From Nitrosospira lacus (GTDB lineage: Bacteria > Pseudomonadota > Gammaproteobacteria > Burkholderiales > Nitrosomonadaceae): a DNA stretch of 64,000 nucleotides. Positions 48,398 to 57,844 of the stretch are shown here, piece after piece (the stretch's first letter is position 1; each line of letters starts with the position of its first letter). The notes beneath the pieces were generated by a model. That model did not search any database. It was not told the DNA's origin and saw only the letters and a list, made by a program, of their open reading frames with translations. The position numbers and the translations under genes were made by a program. Where the stretch lies: contig NZ_CP021106.3 of assembly GCF_000355765.4 (NCBI RefSeq), positions 1 through 64,000 of the forward strand, given 5' to 3'.

Positions 48398-49759
48398 ATG
48401 GTTCTATTTCGAAACGCGGTACTTTTACTCCCCCTCTTCCTGATGTTATTCCTCACCATATTTAGTAATGAGGCGAGTGCCTTGCCTGCTTTTGCGCGTC
48501 AGACCGCCATGCCATGCAGTGCCTGTCATGTGCAGGCCTTTGGCCCCGGCCTGACTCCTACCGGCAGGAATTTCAAGCTTTACGGTTATACCGACAAAAG
48601 CGAAGAAAGCACACAGCTGATTCCGTTGAGTGCAATGATCAGAGGTTCATTCACACATACCCAAAGAGGCCAGCCTGATGGTGCGGCCGAACATTTTGGG
48701 TCTAACAATAATGCAACCATTGATGAAGCTGCGATTTTTTATGCCGGCCGTATCAGCTCCAAAGCGGGTGCTTTTATTGAAGGAACTTACGATGGCGTGG
48801 AAAAGAAGGTATTGCTTGATAATACCGATATTCGTTTTGCCGATTATGCAGACCTGGCAGGAAACCGGTTTGTTTACGGCGTATCATTGAATAATTCCCC
48901 CACGGTTTCAGACCTGTGGAATACGACGCCTGTATGGGGTTTTCCCTGGGCAGCATCGCCTTTGGCTCCGACCCAGTCAGCGGGCACGCTTATCGAGTCA
49001 CTCGGGGGCCAGGTAGGCGGTGCGACGGCTTATATGATGTGGAATGACTTCTTGTATATCGAGGGCGGCGGGTATACAAGTCTTGCCCGTAACGTGCAGC
49101 AGACAGTGGGAACATTCGATGCTGCGCAAAACAAAATTGATGGAGGCGCACCTTATTGGCGGGTTGCGCTCCAGCACAATTGGCACGGGCACTATGGCGC
49201 AATCGGCTCTTTTGGCATGCACGCGAATGTCAACCCGCAGCGACTGCAAGGCGCAGGCACTGATCAGTTTACCGATTTTGGATTTGATGCCACCTATCAG
49301 TATCTGGTAAATCCAAAACACATTCTTGAATTCAATGCCACTTATATTCGCGAGAACCGGGACATGAACGCCAGCTTGGCATTAGGGTTCGCGGAGAAAC
49401 AGAGCAGCAGTCTCGACACCGTCCGTATCAGGGGCGCGTACACGTTCCTGCAGACCTACGGTCTTACCCTGGCTTATGGACAAACTTCAGGAACAGCGGA
49501 CAACATCATATACAGCTTTGCAGACCCTATCACCGGCAGCCGCTCAGGAAAACCCGATAATCAGGCAATTACCGCCGAGGTGAGCTATATACCGTTCGGG
49601 AAATCCACATCAGCGTATTCCACCTTGACCAACCTGCGGCTTACACTCCAATACGTCCACTACTTTCAGTTTAACGGAGGTATTCGCAATTATGATGGTT
49701 TTGGGCGCAATGCGGCGGGTAACGACACGCTCTATTTGAATGGCTGGCTGGCATTCTAG
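48398..49759 (+). CDS. Cyc2-like fused monohaem cytochrome c-outer membrane porin
   Basis: A 453-residue secreted protein. Signal peptide residues 1-28 (to SNEASA), then LPAFARQTAMPCSACHVQAF: a single CxxCH haem site at 40-44, followed by PTGRNFKLYGYTD. The rest is a beta-barrel pattern of alternating hydrophobic residues, with many Gly, Asn, Tyr, ending in a Phe (LYLNGWLAF), as outer-membrane proteins do. The FARQT-CxxCH-GRxFKxxGY pattern is that of Cyc2 proteins, which in iron oxidisers take electrons from outside the cell. A role in electron uptake or release is inferred. Upstream is possible transposase debris, downstream a small repeat element. Confidence 0.8.
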   Translation: MVLFRNAVLLLPLFLMLFLTIFSNEASALPAFARQTAMPCSACHVQAFGPGLTPTGRNFKLYGYTDKSEESTQLIPLSAMIRGSFTHTQRGQPDGAAEHFGSNNNATIDEAAIFYAGRISSKAGAFIEGTYDGVEKKVLLDNTDIRFADYADLAGNRFVYGVSLNNSPTVSDLWNTTPVWGFPWAASPLAPTQSAGTLIESLGGQVGGATAYMMWNDFLYIEGGGYTSLARNVQQTVGTFDAAQNKIDGGAPYWRVALQHNWHGHYGAIGSFGMHANVNPQRLQGAGTDQFTDFGFDATYQYLVNPKHILEFNATYIRENRDMNASLALGFAEKQSSSLDTVRIRGAYTFLQTYGLTLAYGQTSGTADNIIYSFADPITGSRSGKPDNQAITAEVSYIPFGKSTSAYSTLTNLRLTLQYVHYFQFNGGIRNYDGFGRNAAGNDTLYLNGWLAF

Positions 49760-49760
49760 T

Positions 49761-49901
49761 AGTGTGCTTGTAATTGAATAAAAGCGATGAGTTTTTGTGC
49801 AGGCTACGCGTAAAATCAAGCGATATATCGCGAGGATTTGCAACGACGCATGACACGGAAAGATGCGTTTTTAGATTCAATCAATTGCAAAGCACACCAC
49901 T
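49761..49901. mobile_element. Possible third small inverted-repeat element (about 141 bp)
   Basis: AGTGTGCTTGTAATTGAAT (49761-49779) is mirrored by ATTCAATCAATTGCAAAGC then ACACCACT (49875-49901). It begins one base after the stop of the cytochrome-porin gene. The middle has the palindrome GCGATATATCGC. No second copy is seen in the window. From 49902 to 50199 I see no gene. Confidence 0.4.
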
Positions 49902-50199
49902 GGATCCAGAGATTGAATCTGGCGCCTGCGATGATTGCATAAAAATCATTATATTGGGATCTTTCGCTTTCGGTGGATGCAGCAAGGTACGAGTTGGAGA
50001 TTGGGTGCTGGTACGGGGCGAGCTTTCAAGCTACCGATTAATATAGTATTTCTGTCGACCTTCTGACTGCTTGAAAAACTTCGCTAACAGGCGATCATTT
50101 TTGCTGTCAGCGTCGCATCATGTCGCTCTAGAATCCACGCGGATTTTCAGACGTCAGTGATTGCACGGGAAACAAGAAAACTTTCTATCAGATCATTCT

Positions 50200-51690
50200 C
50201 TATTCGATCTTACTGTCCAACCCACCCTCCGCAATCTCCGCCGCCCGCAGCAGTGCCTTGGCCTTGTTCTGAGTCTCGATCCATTCGCTTTGCGGCACGG
50301 AATCGGCCACGATGCCCGCGCCGGCCTGTATATGCAGCTTACCGTCTTTGATGACACCGGTGCGAATAGCGATGGCCAGATCCATATCGCCATCGAATCC
50401 CAGGTAACCTACCGCGCCAGCGTAGATACCGCGCTTGGACACTTCCAGCTCATCGATGATTTCCATCGCCCGCACTTTCGGGGCGCCGCTCACGGTACCC
50501 GCAGGGAAAGTGGCGCGCAGTACATCCATCGCATTCAAGCCGGGTTTGAGCTTGCCATCCACATTGGAAACAATGTGCATGACATGGGAATAATGCTCGA
50601 TCTGCATGTTCTCCGTGACCTTGACCGTTCCGGTCTGCGCGACGCGGCCGACATCATTACGCCCGAGATCCATCAGCATCAAATGTTCCGCACGCTCCTT
50701 CGGATCGGCCAGCAGATCGTCCGCCAGCGTGGCATCTTCCTGAATGGTCTTACCGCGCGGGCGGGTGCCGGCAATGGGACGTACGGTCACGGTGCCGCTT
50801 TCCAGTCGGACCAGGATTTCCGGCGACGCGCCGATCACGTGAAACTCGCCAAAGTGATAATAAAACATGTACGGAGAGGGATTGAGACTGCGCAGCGCGC
50901 GATAAAGCGCCAGCGGCGACGCGCCATACGGCTTGCTGGTGCGCTGCGATAAAACCACCTGCATGATGTCGCCATCAAAAATATAGCGCTTGGCGCGCTC
51001 CACCGCTTCAATATAACCTGTTTCACTGAATTCCGAGATGGCCTCGGCCGGTTTGCTGGGCGTTTCAAGCGGAATTTCCACCGGTTCACGGAGATTGACG
51101 AGCAACTCCTTCAAGCGTTTTTTTGCAGCTTTATACGCTTCCGTTGCTTCCGTTGGACCTGCGTCCCCAGGCGCTGCATACACGATGAGATAGAGTTTGC
51201 CGGAAAGATTATCCACCACCGCCAGCTCCTCAGACAGGAGTAACAGCATATCGGGCGTATTGAGTGTGTCGGGGCAGGCATGACCGGCCAGTTTACGCTC
51301 GATATATCGCACGGCATCGTAGGCAAAATAGCCCACGAGGCCGCCGCAGAAACGGGGTAAACCGGGGCATGGCGCGGCTTTGAAGCGAGACAGGTAGGAT
51401 TCCACGAAAGCCAGCGGATCTTCCACCTCGGATTCCCGCGTTCCCGCACCATTGATGATCCTGACAAGACCGCCCCGCGCCTCTATGCGAGTCACGGCGG
51501 GCAGGCCGATAAAGGAATAACGTCCGAAGCGCTCGCCACCCTGTACCGATTCCAATAAATACGAGTACGGTTGGTTGGCAAGCTTGAGATAAACCGACAG
51601 CGGGGTATCGAGATCGGCAAACGTTTCCAGCACTACCGGGATGCGGTTATAGCCTTGCGCCACAAGGTTATTGAATTCAGCTTCGGTCAT
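50200..51690 (-). CDS. trpE: Anthranilate synthase component I
   Basis: TrpE makes anthranilate from chorismate, the first step of tryptophan synthesis. From the ATG at 51690 ([24 protein letters not shown] upstream) it is 496 residues. The N-terminal feedback-binding region contains [18 protein letters not shown], and the chorismate-binding core contains [62 protein letters not shown] and [15 protein letters not shown]. Usually trpG, trpD and trpC follow in betaproteobacteria; here the cytochrome-porin gene lies downstream in the opposite direction. Confidence 0.97.
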   Translation of the reverse strand: MTEAEFNNLVAQGYNRIPVVLETFADLDTPLSVYLKLANQPYSYLLESVQGGERFGRYSFIGLPAVTRIEARGGLVRIINGAGTRESEVEDPLAFVESYLSRFKAAPCPGLPRFCGGLVGYFAYDAVRYIERKLAGHACPDTLNTPDMLLLLSEELAVVDNLSGKLYLIVYAAPGDAGPTEATEAYKAAKKRLKELLVNLREPVEIPLETPSKPAEAISEFSETGYIEAVERAKRYIFDGDIMQVVLSQRTSKPYGASPLALYRALRSLNPSPYMFYYHFGEFHVIGASPEILVRLESGTVTVRPIAGTRPRGKTIQEDATLADDLLADPKERAEHLMLMDLGRNDVGRVAQTGTVKVTENMQIEHYSHVMHIVSNVDGKLKPGLNAMDVLRATFPAGTVSGAPKVRAMEIIDELEVSKRGIYAGAVGYLGFDGDMDLAIAIRTGVIKDGKLHIQAGAGIVADSVPQSEWIETQNKAKALLRAAEIAEGGLDSKIE

Positions 51691-51827
51691 GATGTGACTC
51701 CACAAGAAAACAGGAAGGAAAGAAAGTGCGGTAGCGTGTGAGTGCTAGGTCCGCCAGCGATCGAGGCCAGGACGCTAGGGACGCCAGGCATTTATCGCGT
51801 ATTCCTCGATTCCGGTGTTTTCGGGGA

Positions 51828-52556
51828 TCATGACAATTTCTGAATTAATTTTGTAGCATCGTATACGGACGTAACGATGGCATCGCAATTCAGTTCGCGC
51901 ACGTCGCGCCCCTCATTGTAGCCATAGGGTACGCAAAAGACATGACAACCCGCCGCACGCGCCGCTTCGGCGTCATTGAGGGAGTCGCCGATCAGCAGCA
52001 TTTCACGGGGTAGAATGCCGAAATGCTTGCAGGCATGCAGGAGGGGCATCGGATCAGGCTTCTTTTTGGGGAGGCTGTCGCCTGACAGGACGATATCAAA
52101 ATAATCCAGCAAGCCGGTGGCACGAAGTAGTGGCAAGGTAAACGCCTCAGCCTTGTTGGTTATGCAGGCCAGGCGAAAATCCGCTTCCAGCAAGGCGTTC
52201 AATCCCTCTATTACGCCTGGATAGGGCCGAGTACTAACGCACAATGTTTTCGCGTAATCGCGCTCGTAGAGCGGCATCGCTTTGTCGAATAACTCAACAT
52301 CGGGCTCATCATCGAGGCTGCCGGTAAGCGAGCGCTTCACCAGCTTCTGTATGCCCTTGCCAATGTAGGATTGGATAGTCTCCAGCGGGAGCTCGGCCCT
52401 CCCCAGCTCCCGTAACATCATATTGGCCGCCGCGGCCAGATCGCCCGCCGTATCGAGAAGTGTACCATCCAGATCGATCATCACGGCCTTGACCGACAGT
52501 GGATATTCGCTGCCGACCACAACAGTGTCCCCAAGCCGGGAAGCGCTTTTGTTCAC
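51828..52556 (-). CDS. gph: Phosphoglycolate phosphatase
   Basis: A HAD-family phosphatase of 242 residues that removes phosphate from 2-phosphoglycolate, a product of DNA repair and of Rubisco oxygenation. The catalytic motif MIDLDGTLLDTAGDLAAA is near residue 27. Motif II is ACITNKAEA, and GDSLNDAEAARAAGC holds the C-terminal Asp pair. It sits between rpe and trpE, as in many proteobacteria. Confidence 0.92.
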   Translation of the reverse strand: MNKSASRLGDTVVVGSEYPLSVKAVMIDLDGTLLDTAGDLAAAANMMLRELGRAELPLETIQSYIGKGIQKLVKRSLTGSLDDEPDVELFDKAMPLYERDYAKTLCVSTRPYPGVIEGLNALLEADFRLACITNKAEAFTLPLLRATGLLDYFDIVLSGDSLPKKKPDPMPLLHACKHFGILPREMLLIGDSLNDAEAARAAGCHVFCVPYGYNEGRDVRELNCDAIVTSVYDATKLIQKLS

Positions 52557-52651
52557 GTAAAGTTATCCCCTAACATTAATAAAGTCTCGTATTCCGCGAC
52601 GCGCTCGCAAATCAGGATTTCTGGAGACGTCGTTTCGTTCGCAAACTGAAA

Positions 52652-53335
52652 TCAAGCGTTCGCCAATTCCGCCCGCAGCGCTGCTACGACGCTATCATAG
52701 CGGTGCGGATCGCTGTCCTTGCCCGCACCATAAATGGCGGACCCGGCAACAAAGGTATCGGCTCCCGCGCGGGCGATCTCGGCGATGTTATCCACTTTTA
52801 CGCCACCATCAATCTCCAGCATGATATCTTTGCCCGTTGCATCAATGCGTTTGCGCACGGCTTTTAATTTTTCCAGTGCTTCAGGGATGAATTTCTGTCC
52901 ACCGAAGCCTGGGTTTACCGACATGATCAACACCAGATCCAGCTTATCGAGTACATGGTCGAGATAATATAAAGGCGTCGCCGGGTTGAATACCAGCCCT
53001 GCCTTGCAGCCCTGTTCCTTGATCAGCCCGATGGTGCGGTCGATATGCCTGGATGCTTCGGGATGAAAGGAAATAATATTGGCTCCGGCCTTGGCAAAAT
53101 CCGGAACAATGCGGTCGACCGGCTCGACCATCAAGTGCACATCGATAACTGCCTGGGTCAGGGGACGAATAGCCTCACACACGAGCGGACCGATGGTGAG
53201 ATTAGGCACATAGTGATTATCCATCACATCAAAATGAATGATGTCCGCGCCTGAATCGATGACGGCGGTTATTTCCTCACCCAGCTTGGCGAAATTGGCG
53301 GAAAGGATGCTCGGAGCGATGCGATAATTAGCCAT
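52652..53335 (-). CDS. rpe: Ribulose-phosphate 3-epimerase
   Basis: Rpe interconverts ribulose-5-phosphate and xylulose-5-phosphate in the pentose phosphate and Calvin pathways. From the ATG at 53335 ([20 protein letters not shown], preceded by AAGGA) it has 227 residues. Motifs are [37 protein letters not shown] and [10 protein letters not shown], with metal ligands in the TIM barrel. It heads rpe-gph-trpE and diverges from apaG. Confidence 0.97.
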   Translation of the reverse strand: MANYRIAPSILSANFAKLGEEITAVIDSGADIIHFDVMDNHYVPNLTIGPLVCEAIRPLTQAVIDVHLMVEPVDRIVPDFAKAGANIISFHPEASRHIDRTIGLIKEQGCKAGLVFNPATPLYYLDHVLDKLDLVLIMSVNPGFGGQKFIPEALEKLKAVRKRIDATGKDIMLEIDGGVKVDNIAEIARAGADTFVAGSAIYGAGKDSDPHRYDSVVAALRAELANA

Positions 53336-53432
53336 GAAGGCGTCCTTATAATCAAAAAGCGCCATTTTAACCGCAAATGGTCTTTCGCGCTAACAGCTTC
53401 ATGCCGCAGCGATCGTTCTAACTTTTATTATT

Positions 53433-53600
53433 TTGAGTCCGGCAGCTGAACAGTATGGAGTGCCCGGTTTTTTGGGACTCAGGTCAATGCGTAGCGGCGC
53501 GAGATGATACGTCAACTCCAGGGTGATGTAATGCAACCCCGCTGCTACAAAACTGCGCAATCCGTCGGGTAGACCTCGTCATGAAAGGCGGAGATCGAAT
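53433..53600. mobile_element. Degenerate family 1 element between rpe and apaG
   Basis: TTGAGTCCGGCAGCTGAACAG matches the left end, and GCCCGGTTTTTTGGGACTCA, ATGCAACCCCGCTGC and GTCATGAAAGGCGGAG match internal blocks of the family in the same order. Every block is degraded and the right end cannot be fixed. Confidence 0.45.
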
Positions 53601-53734
53601 TTTGCAAAATCCTTTTTTTGATCAGGTCACTATACTAAGAGATTGCCGTCGGCGACTGGACTTGGGAGCATGCGGCACCATATTTTGTAGCCACCACCCT
53701 TGCCGTGACTCGAAAAATAGTGTGCAATGCGGGG

Positions 53735-54118
53735 ATGGCCGATAGTAAAAAATACGAAATTATTGTAACGGTTCACACTACCTACCTCCCGGAACAGTCG
53801 GATGAAGCGCTCGACCGTTACGTTTTTGCGTACACCATCTCGCTTGCCAACACAGGTACAGTTTCGGCACAGCTCATCAGCCGCCACTGGATCATTGCGG
53901 ATGGGACTGGCGGTGTGCAAGAGGTACGGGGCCTGGGAGTGGTCGGTGAGCAGCCGTTGCTAAAACCCGGAGACAATTTCGAATATACAAGTGGTACCGC
54001 CATTTCCACACCGGTTGGGTCGATGAAAGGTAGCTATCAAATGGTGGCTGAAGACGGCCTGCGCTTCGATGCAACCATCCCTGAATTCATCTTGAGCGTG
54101 CCCAGGGTATTGCACTAA
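53735..54118 (+). CDS. apaG: ApaG protein
   Basis: ApaG is a small beta-sandwich domain protein (same fold as fibronectin type III), 127 residues from the ATG at 53735 (MADSKKYEIIVTVHTTYLPE). It carries VFAYTISLANTGTVSAQLIS, SRHWIIADGTGGVQEVRG and the Gly-rich EYTSGTAISTPVGSMKGSYQ. Its physiological role is not well defined; it is linked to diadenosine tetraphosphate metabolism and cobalt/magnesium tolerance. The divergent neighbour rpe is typical. Confidence 0.92.
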   Translation: MADSKKYEIIVTVHTTYLPEQSDEALDRYVFAYTISLANTGTVSAQLISRHWIIADGTGGVQEVRGLGVVGEQPLLKPGDNFEYTSGTAISTPVGSMKGSYQMVAEDGLRFDATIPEFILSVPRVLH

Positions 54119-54244
54119 GGAATCGCTGCACGCTTTTCTGCGGAAATGGAGGATCCGTCCGGAGGTTCGTTGGCTCCTGCTCTGCCGAGTTCGGTGTTGT
54201 TTTTTTTCATTCCTTAAGCCCATCAGGCTGATTGCTGCTACTGC

Positions 54245-55645
54245 TCAACCATATTTCTTCCTTCCGACCATGCGGCGGCGATGGGCACGTTTTGCTTCCG
54301 CTTCGCTGAGAGGTGCTGCACCTTTTTCGGCATAGGGATTGTGACCCGACCGGAACACAACTCTCAATGGCGTACCTTCCAGCTGAAAGGCCTCGCGGAA
54401 GGTGTTTTCGAGATAACGCTGATAGGTTTCGGGAACCTTATCCAGAGCACTGCCATGGATTACGATCAATGGCGGGTTGGAGCCGCCCTGATGGGCATAG
54501 CGCAGTTTGGGGCGTGACAGGCCAGCACGCGGAGGCTGCTGCTTCTCTACCGCCGCCAGCAGGGTGCGGGTAAGCCGGGGGGTGGATAGATTCGCCATCG
54601 CGGCCGCATAAGCGGCATCAATCGACGGAAGCAATCCTTTCATGCCACTGCCTCGCAATGCCGAGATATAGTGGAGTTTCGCGAAATTCAGCAAGAAAGA
54701 GAGTTTGCGGGCGATATCGTTCTTGATGGTATCGCGCTGATAATTATCCAGGCCATCCCATTTGTTAACCGCCACCACCAGTGCGCGCCCCGTTTCCAGG
54801 ATGAACCCGGCGATGTGGGCATCCTGATCGGAAATTTCGTTTCCCGCGTCCAGTACCAGGACCACCACGTTGGCGTCTTCCACCGACTGCAAGGTCTTTA
54901 CCACCGAGAATTTTTCCACGGTTTCAAATACCTTGCCACGCCGGCGCAAACCGGCGGTATCGATCAGCGTGTACGGACGGCCGTTGCGATGAAAGTCAAT
55001 ATAGATACTGTCGCGGGTGGTACCCGGCTGATCAAACGCGATGACGCGTTCCTCGCCCAGCAGTGCATTCACCAGCGTGGATTTGCCAACATTGGGGCGT
55101 CCCACGATGGCAATTTTTGGATGCCTGTCTTCTTTTTCTTCTGCTTGCGGCAGAGGGAAATCCGCTAGCGCCAACTCCACCAGCTCATTCACATTGTCGC
55201 CGTGCGCGGCGGAGATCGCGCAGGGTTCCCCCAGGCCCAGTTGGTGAAATTCTGCAGTAACGACGGAGGACGCCATGCCTTCGGTTTTATTCACCACCAG
55301 CATGATTTTTCGTCCGGTCTTGCGCAGTTGCTCCGCAATTACCTTATCATGCGGCGCCAAACCGGTTCTGCCATCGACGATGAACAGCACCCTGTCCGCT
55401 TCGTCCACCGCTTGTCGAGTCTGCTTGGCCATCTCATGCAAAATGCCTTCCTTCACCATTGGCTCGAAGCCACCGGTGTCGACCACCAGATAAGGCTTAT
55501 CGCCCAGCCTGCCATGGCCGTAATGGCGATCCCGCGTCAATCCGGGAATATCCGCCACAATTGCGTCACGGCTGCGGGTCAGGCGGTTAAAAAGTGTTGA
55601 TTTGCCGACATTGGGCCGCCCGACCAGTACGAGGGTGGGTTTCAT
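54245..55645 (-). CDS. der: Ribosome-assembly GTPase Der
   Basis: Der has two GTPase domains in tandem and aids 50S ribosome assembly. The 466 residues show G1 motifs [13 protein letters not shown] near residue 8 and [19 protein letters not shown] near 184, DTGGFEP and [11 protein letters not shown], and NKTEG and NKWDG. A KH-like domain and a basic tail ([15 protein letters not shown]) finish it. It converges with apaG and follows bamB. Confidence 0.97.
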   Translation of the reverse strand: MKPTLVLVGRPNVGKSTLFNRLTRSRDAIVADIPGLTRDRHYGHGRLGDKPYLVVDTGGFEPMVKEGILHEMAKQTRQAVDEADRVLFIVDGRTGLAPHDKVIAEQLRKTGRKIMLVVNKTEGMASSVVTAEFHQLGLGEPCAISAAHGDNVNELVELALADFPLPQAEEKEDRHPKIAIVGRPNVGKSTLVNALLGEERVIAFDQPGTTRDSIYIDFHRNGRPYTLIDTAGLRRRGKVFETVEKFSVVKTLQSVEDANVVVLVLDAGNEISDQDAHIAGFILETGRALVVAVNKWDGLDNYQRDTIKNDIARKLSFLLNFAKLHYISALRGSGMKGLLPSIDAAYAAAMANLSTPRLTRTLLAAVEKQQPPRAGLSRPKLRYAHQGGSNPPLIVIHGSALDKVPETYQRYLENTFREAFQLEGTPLRVVFRSGHNPYAEKGAAPLSEAEAKRAHRRRMVGRKKYG

Positions 55646-55741
55646 GGCTTCTGGTTCTTATGTGGAGACCGCCAATCCTTCTGCCCGGAAGGATAACAGC
55701 AAGCACTTTCTAAAATAAATGAATTTGCCGAATTTTCTCGG

Positions 55742-56947
55742 TTACATGCTGAACGCATAAAGCCCACCTTTCATGGTCTGCACCACGAAGCCATTAGGCA
55801 GAGAGACGGGGCGGGCAGTGATGGCGCTCCCGTCAGTGGCAGAGCGCGCGACAATACTACCGGTGTCATTCCTGATGAGATTTACATAGCCCAGAGAATC
55901 ACCCACCACCACATGCGTGCCCTGGATGAGGGGGGGAGATAACTGGACGCCGCTGAGCAAATCCTGTTTCCAGATACTGGTACCATTTTTTTTATTGTAA
56001 GCCACTACTGCGCCTTGAGCATCGCTCACATATATGTAATCATCATTCATGGCAAGACCTGCGCTGCTCGACGCGTCTCGCGCCCAAATCTGATTTCCGT
56101 TGGCGATTTCAAAGCAGGCAACACGCCCCTGATAGGCTACAGCGCATATCTGTTGTTCGTCAGCCACCGGCAGACTGGCGACATCGGTTATTCGCTCCAG
56201 TTCTGTCGCTCCCCGCGGCCGCGATACGACCGCTTCCCAGACGACCCCGCCGTTGGCCAGATTTATCGCCACCAGCTTTCCGCCTGCAAATCCGGCAAAT
56301 ACCATGCCTCGCGAGATCAGCACACCAGCAAAGCTCCGAACCGTCAAGGGAGGAGTTGCACCCTGATATATCCACTTACGTTTGCCGCTGCCGGCATCCA
56401 GACTGAAAATCCGGCCATCTCCAGTGCGAACCACTACCGTGCCGCTCTCCGCTCGCGGGGGACTTAATACCTCGGTGGATACCTGGGCCGTCCACAGGGC
56501 TTTACCGTCTTTGCTGCCATATGTCAGAACCTCACCTTTGAAGGTTCCAAGCAGCAACATTCCGTCACCTGCACCTACGCCGCCCGACAGATTATGCTTG
56601 GTATTGACACTTCCCGCTTGTTTGCCTGTGGTGGGATCAAAACGCACAAGGAATCCATTCAGGCCCGCGGCATAAACGGCGCCGTTCTCGAATACCGGCA
56701 TAAACCCCATCGCTTTACTTTCTTCGATGCCGTTCTGCCACAATAGACGCACTTCCGGAACTGTCTTTAATTGGGCAGCCTGTTCCGGGCTCATCTCAAA
56801 GGTCTCGCCGCCAAGGAGCCCGCCGCTGATACCCGCCACATCGATATCCGACAGGTCGCGTGCGAGGTCGCGTGCCATATCGACCACACTTACGCATCCG
56901 GAAAACGCCAGCAGCGGCACCAGCAGCAGGATATGCCGCCGAATCAT
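55742..56947 (-). CDS. bamB: Outer membrane assembly lipoprotein BamB
   Basis: BamB is a lipoprotein beta-propeller of the BAM complex. The 401 residues have a lipobox (RRHILLLVPLLAFSGC, Cys18) and repeated PQQ-like units (LWTAQVSTEVLSPPRAESGT, KRKWIYQGATPPLTVRSFAG, IWARDASSSAGLAMNDDYIY). The ATG shares its first two bases with the end of a family 1 element, so the leader reads GGATTTAGG then ATG. It lies between yfgM and der in the standard hisS-yfgM-bamB-der order. Confidence 0.95.
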   Translation of the reverse strand: MIRRHILLLVPLLAFSGCVSVVDMARDLARDLSDIDVAGISGGLLGGETFEMSPEQAAQLKTVPEVRLLWQNGIEESKAMGFMPVFENGAVYAAGLNGFLVRFDPTTGKQAGSVNTKHNLSGGVGAGDGMLLLGTFKGEVLTYGSKDGKALWTAQVSTEVLSPPRAESGTVVVRTGDGRIFSLDAGSGKRKWIYQGATPPLTVRSFAGVLISRGMVFAGFAGGKLVAINLANGGVVWEAVVSRPRGATELERITDVASLPVADEQQICAVAYQGRVACFEIANGNQIWARDASSSAGLAMNDDYIYVSDAQGAVVAYNKKNGTSIWKQDLLSGVQLSPPLIQGTHVVVGDSLGYVNLIRNDTGSIVARSATDGSAITARPVSLPNGFVVQTMKGGLYAFSM

Positions 56948-57065
56948 CCTAAATCCGGCAGTTGTAGCGAGCTCACCAGAAAGGTGAAGGTCAAATATGG
57001 AAAAGATTCATTATGGATCATGATATTAAACAAAGAAATGAACGATCAACCGCCGGATTCAGGAT
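56946..57065. mobile_element. Family 1 MITE-like element, short copy (120 bp) between yfgM and bamB
   Basis: Perfect left end ATCCTAAATCCGGCAGTTG (56946-56964) and right end CAACCGCCGGATTCAGGAT (57047-57065). Between them only the right-half blocks remain: GAGCTCACCAGAAAGGTGAA and TTATGGATCATGATATTAAA. The left half is deleted. Confidence 0.75.
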
Positions 57066-57178
57066 CATGCGTGTAATCCTGGAGAAGCTCTGCATAAATT
57101 CTCCATGAATGATTCCGCCAGCTACACCCCCATTTTCTCGGTCTTGCTTGGTGCATCATTGCAATTCGAGATATTTGC

Positions 57179-57817
57179 CTATTTGCCTTCCGCCAGGGCA
57201 TCGAGCTTCATTTGAACAATGCTATGATAGGTGCCTTTTTTGCCCAGCTTGCCAAGCGCTGTTTGATAAGCGGCACGCGCCTCGGGAATCTTACCCGCCG
57301 AAGTGAGAATATCGCCTTTGAGATCCGCATAAAGGCCATCAAAGGATTCACCATGCTTGGTATCCAGCAGTCTCACGGCATCGTCGTATTTTCTCTCATC
57401 CAGTAATATGCCCGCCAACCGCAACCGCACGAGATCCTTCAACTCCTCTTCCTTGGTGTTATCCAGCGTCCATTGCAAGCGACTTTTGGCATTTTGCATG
57501 TCGCCGCTTTCAAAGCTTGCACGTGCTGAAATCAAGGCGGCGCGCGCCGCGTACCCGCTGGCAGGGAAGCCTTCCATCAGTAAATGTGCGGCATCGCTAA
57601 TCTTCTTGGGATCACCGCTCGCCTCGACTTGCAACAGCGATGCATACAATTCCGCTGCCTGCTCGGTCTGTTGTGTCTTATAGTATTTCCACGCCTGCTG
57701 ACCCGCCATCCCGGCGATTAAAATCGCCACAATTATGATCACCAGTGTGCCATAGGCTTCCCACCAGGATTTAAGCCCATCTATTTTTTCCTGCTCTTCC
57801 AGATCATAGGTTGCCAT
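57179..57817 (-). CDS. yfgM: YfgM-like ancillary translocon protein
   Basis: A 212-residue membrane-anchored TPR-like protein. The N-terminus ATYDLEEQEKIDGLKSWWEA is followed by one membrane helix (TLVIIIVAILIAGMAG) and a periplasmic alpha-helical repeat region (AAELYASLLQVEASGDPKKI and SRLQWTLDNTKEEELKDLVR). YfgM interacts with SecYEG and PpiD in E. coli. It lies between hisS and bamB, with a family 1 element before bamB. Confidence 0.9.
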   Translation of the reverse strand: MATYDLEEQEKIDGLKSWWEAYGTLVIIIVAILIAGMAGQQAWKYYKTQQTEQAAELYASLLQVEASGDPKKISDAAHLLMEGFPASGYAARAALISARASFESGDMQNAKSRLQWTLDNTKEEELKDLVRLRLAGILLDERKYDDAVRLLDTKHGESFDGLYADLKGDILTSAGKIPEARAAYQTALGKLGKKGTYHSIVQMKLDALAEGK

Positions 57818-57844
57818 TTGATTTCCTGATAAGAATTTTCCGAT

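Noticed and set aside
49774-50046. 90-codon open frame downstream of the cytochrome-porin gene
   Set aside because: It begins inside the possible third inverted-repeat element, lacks a ribosome-binding site and has no recognisable domain.
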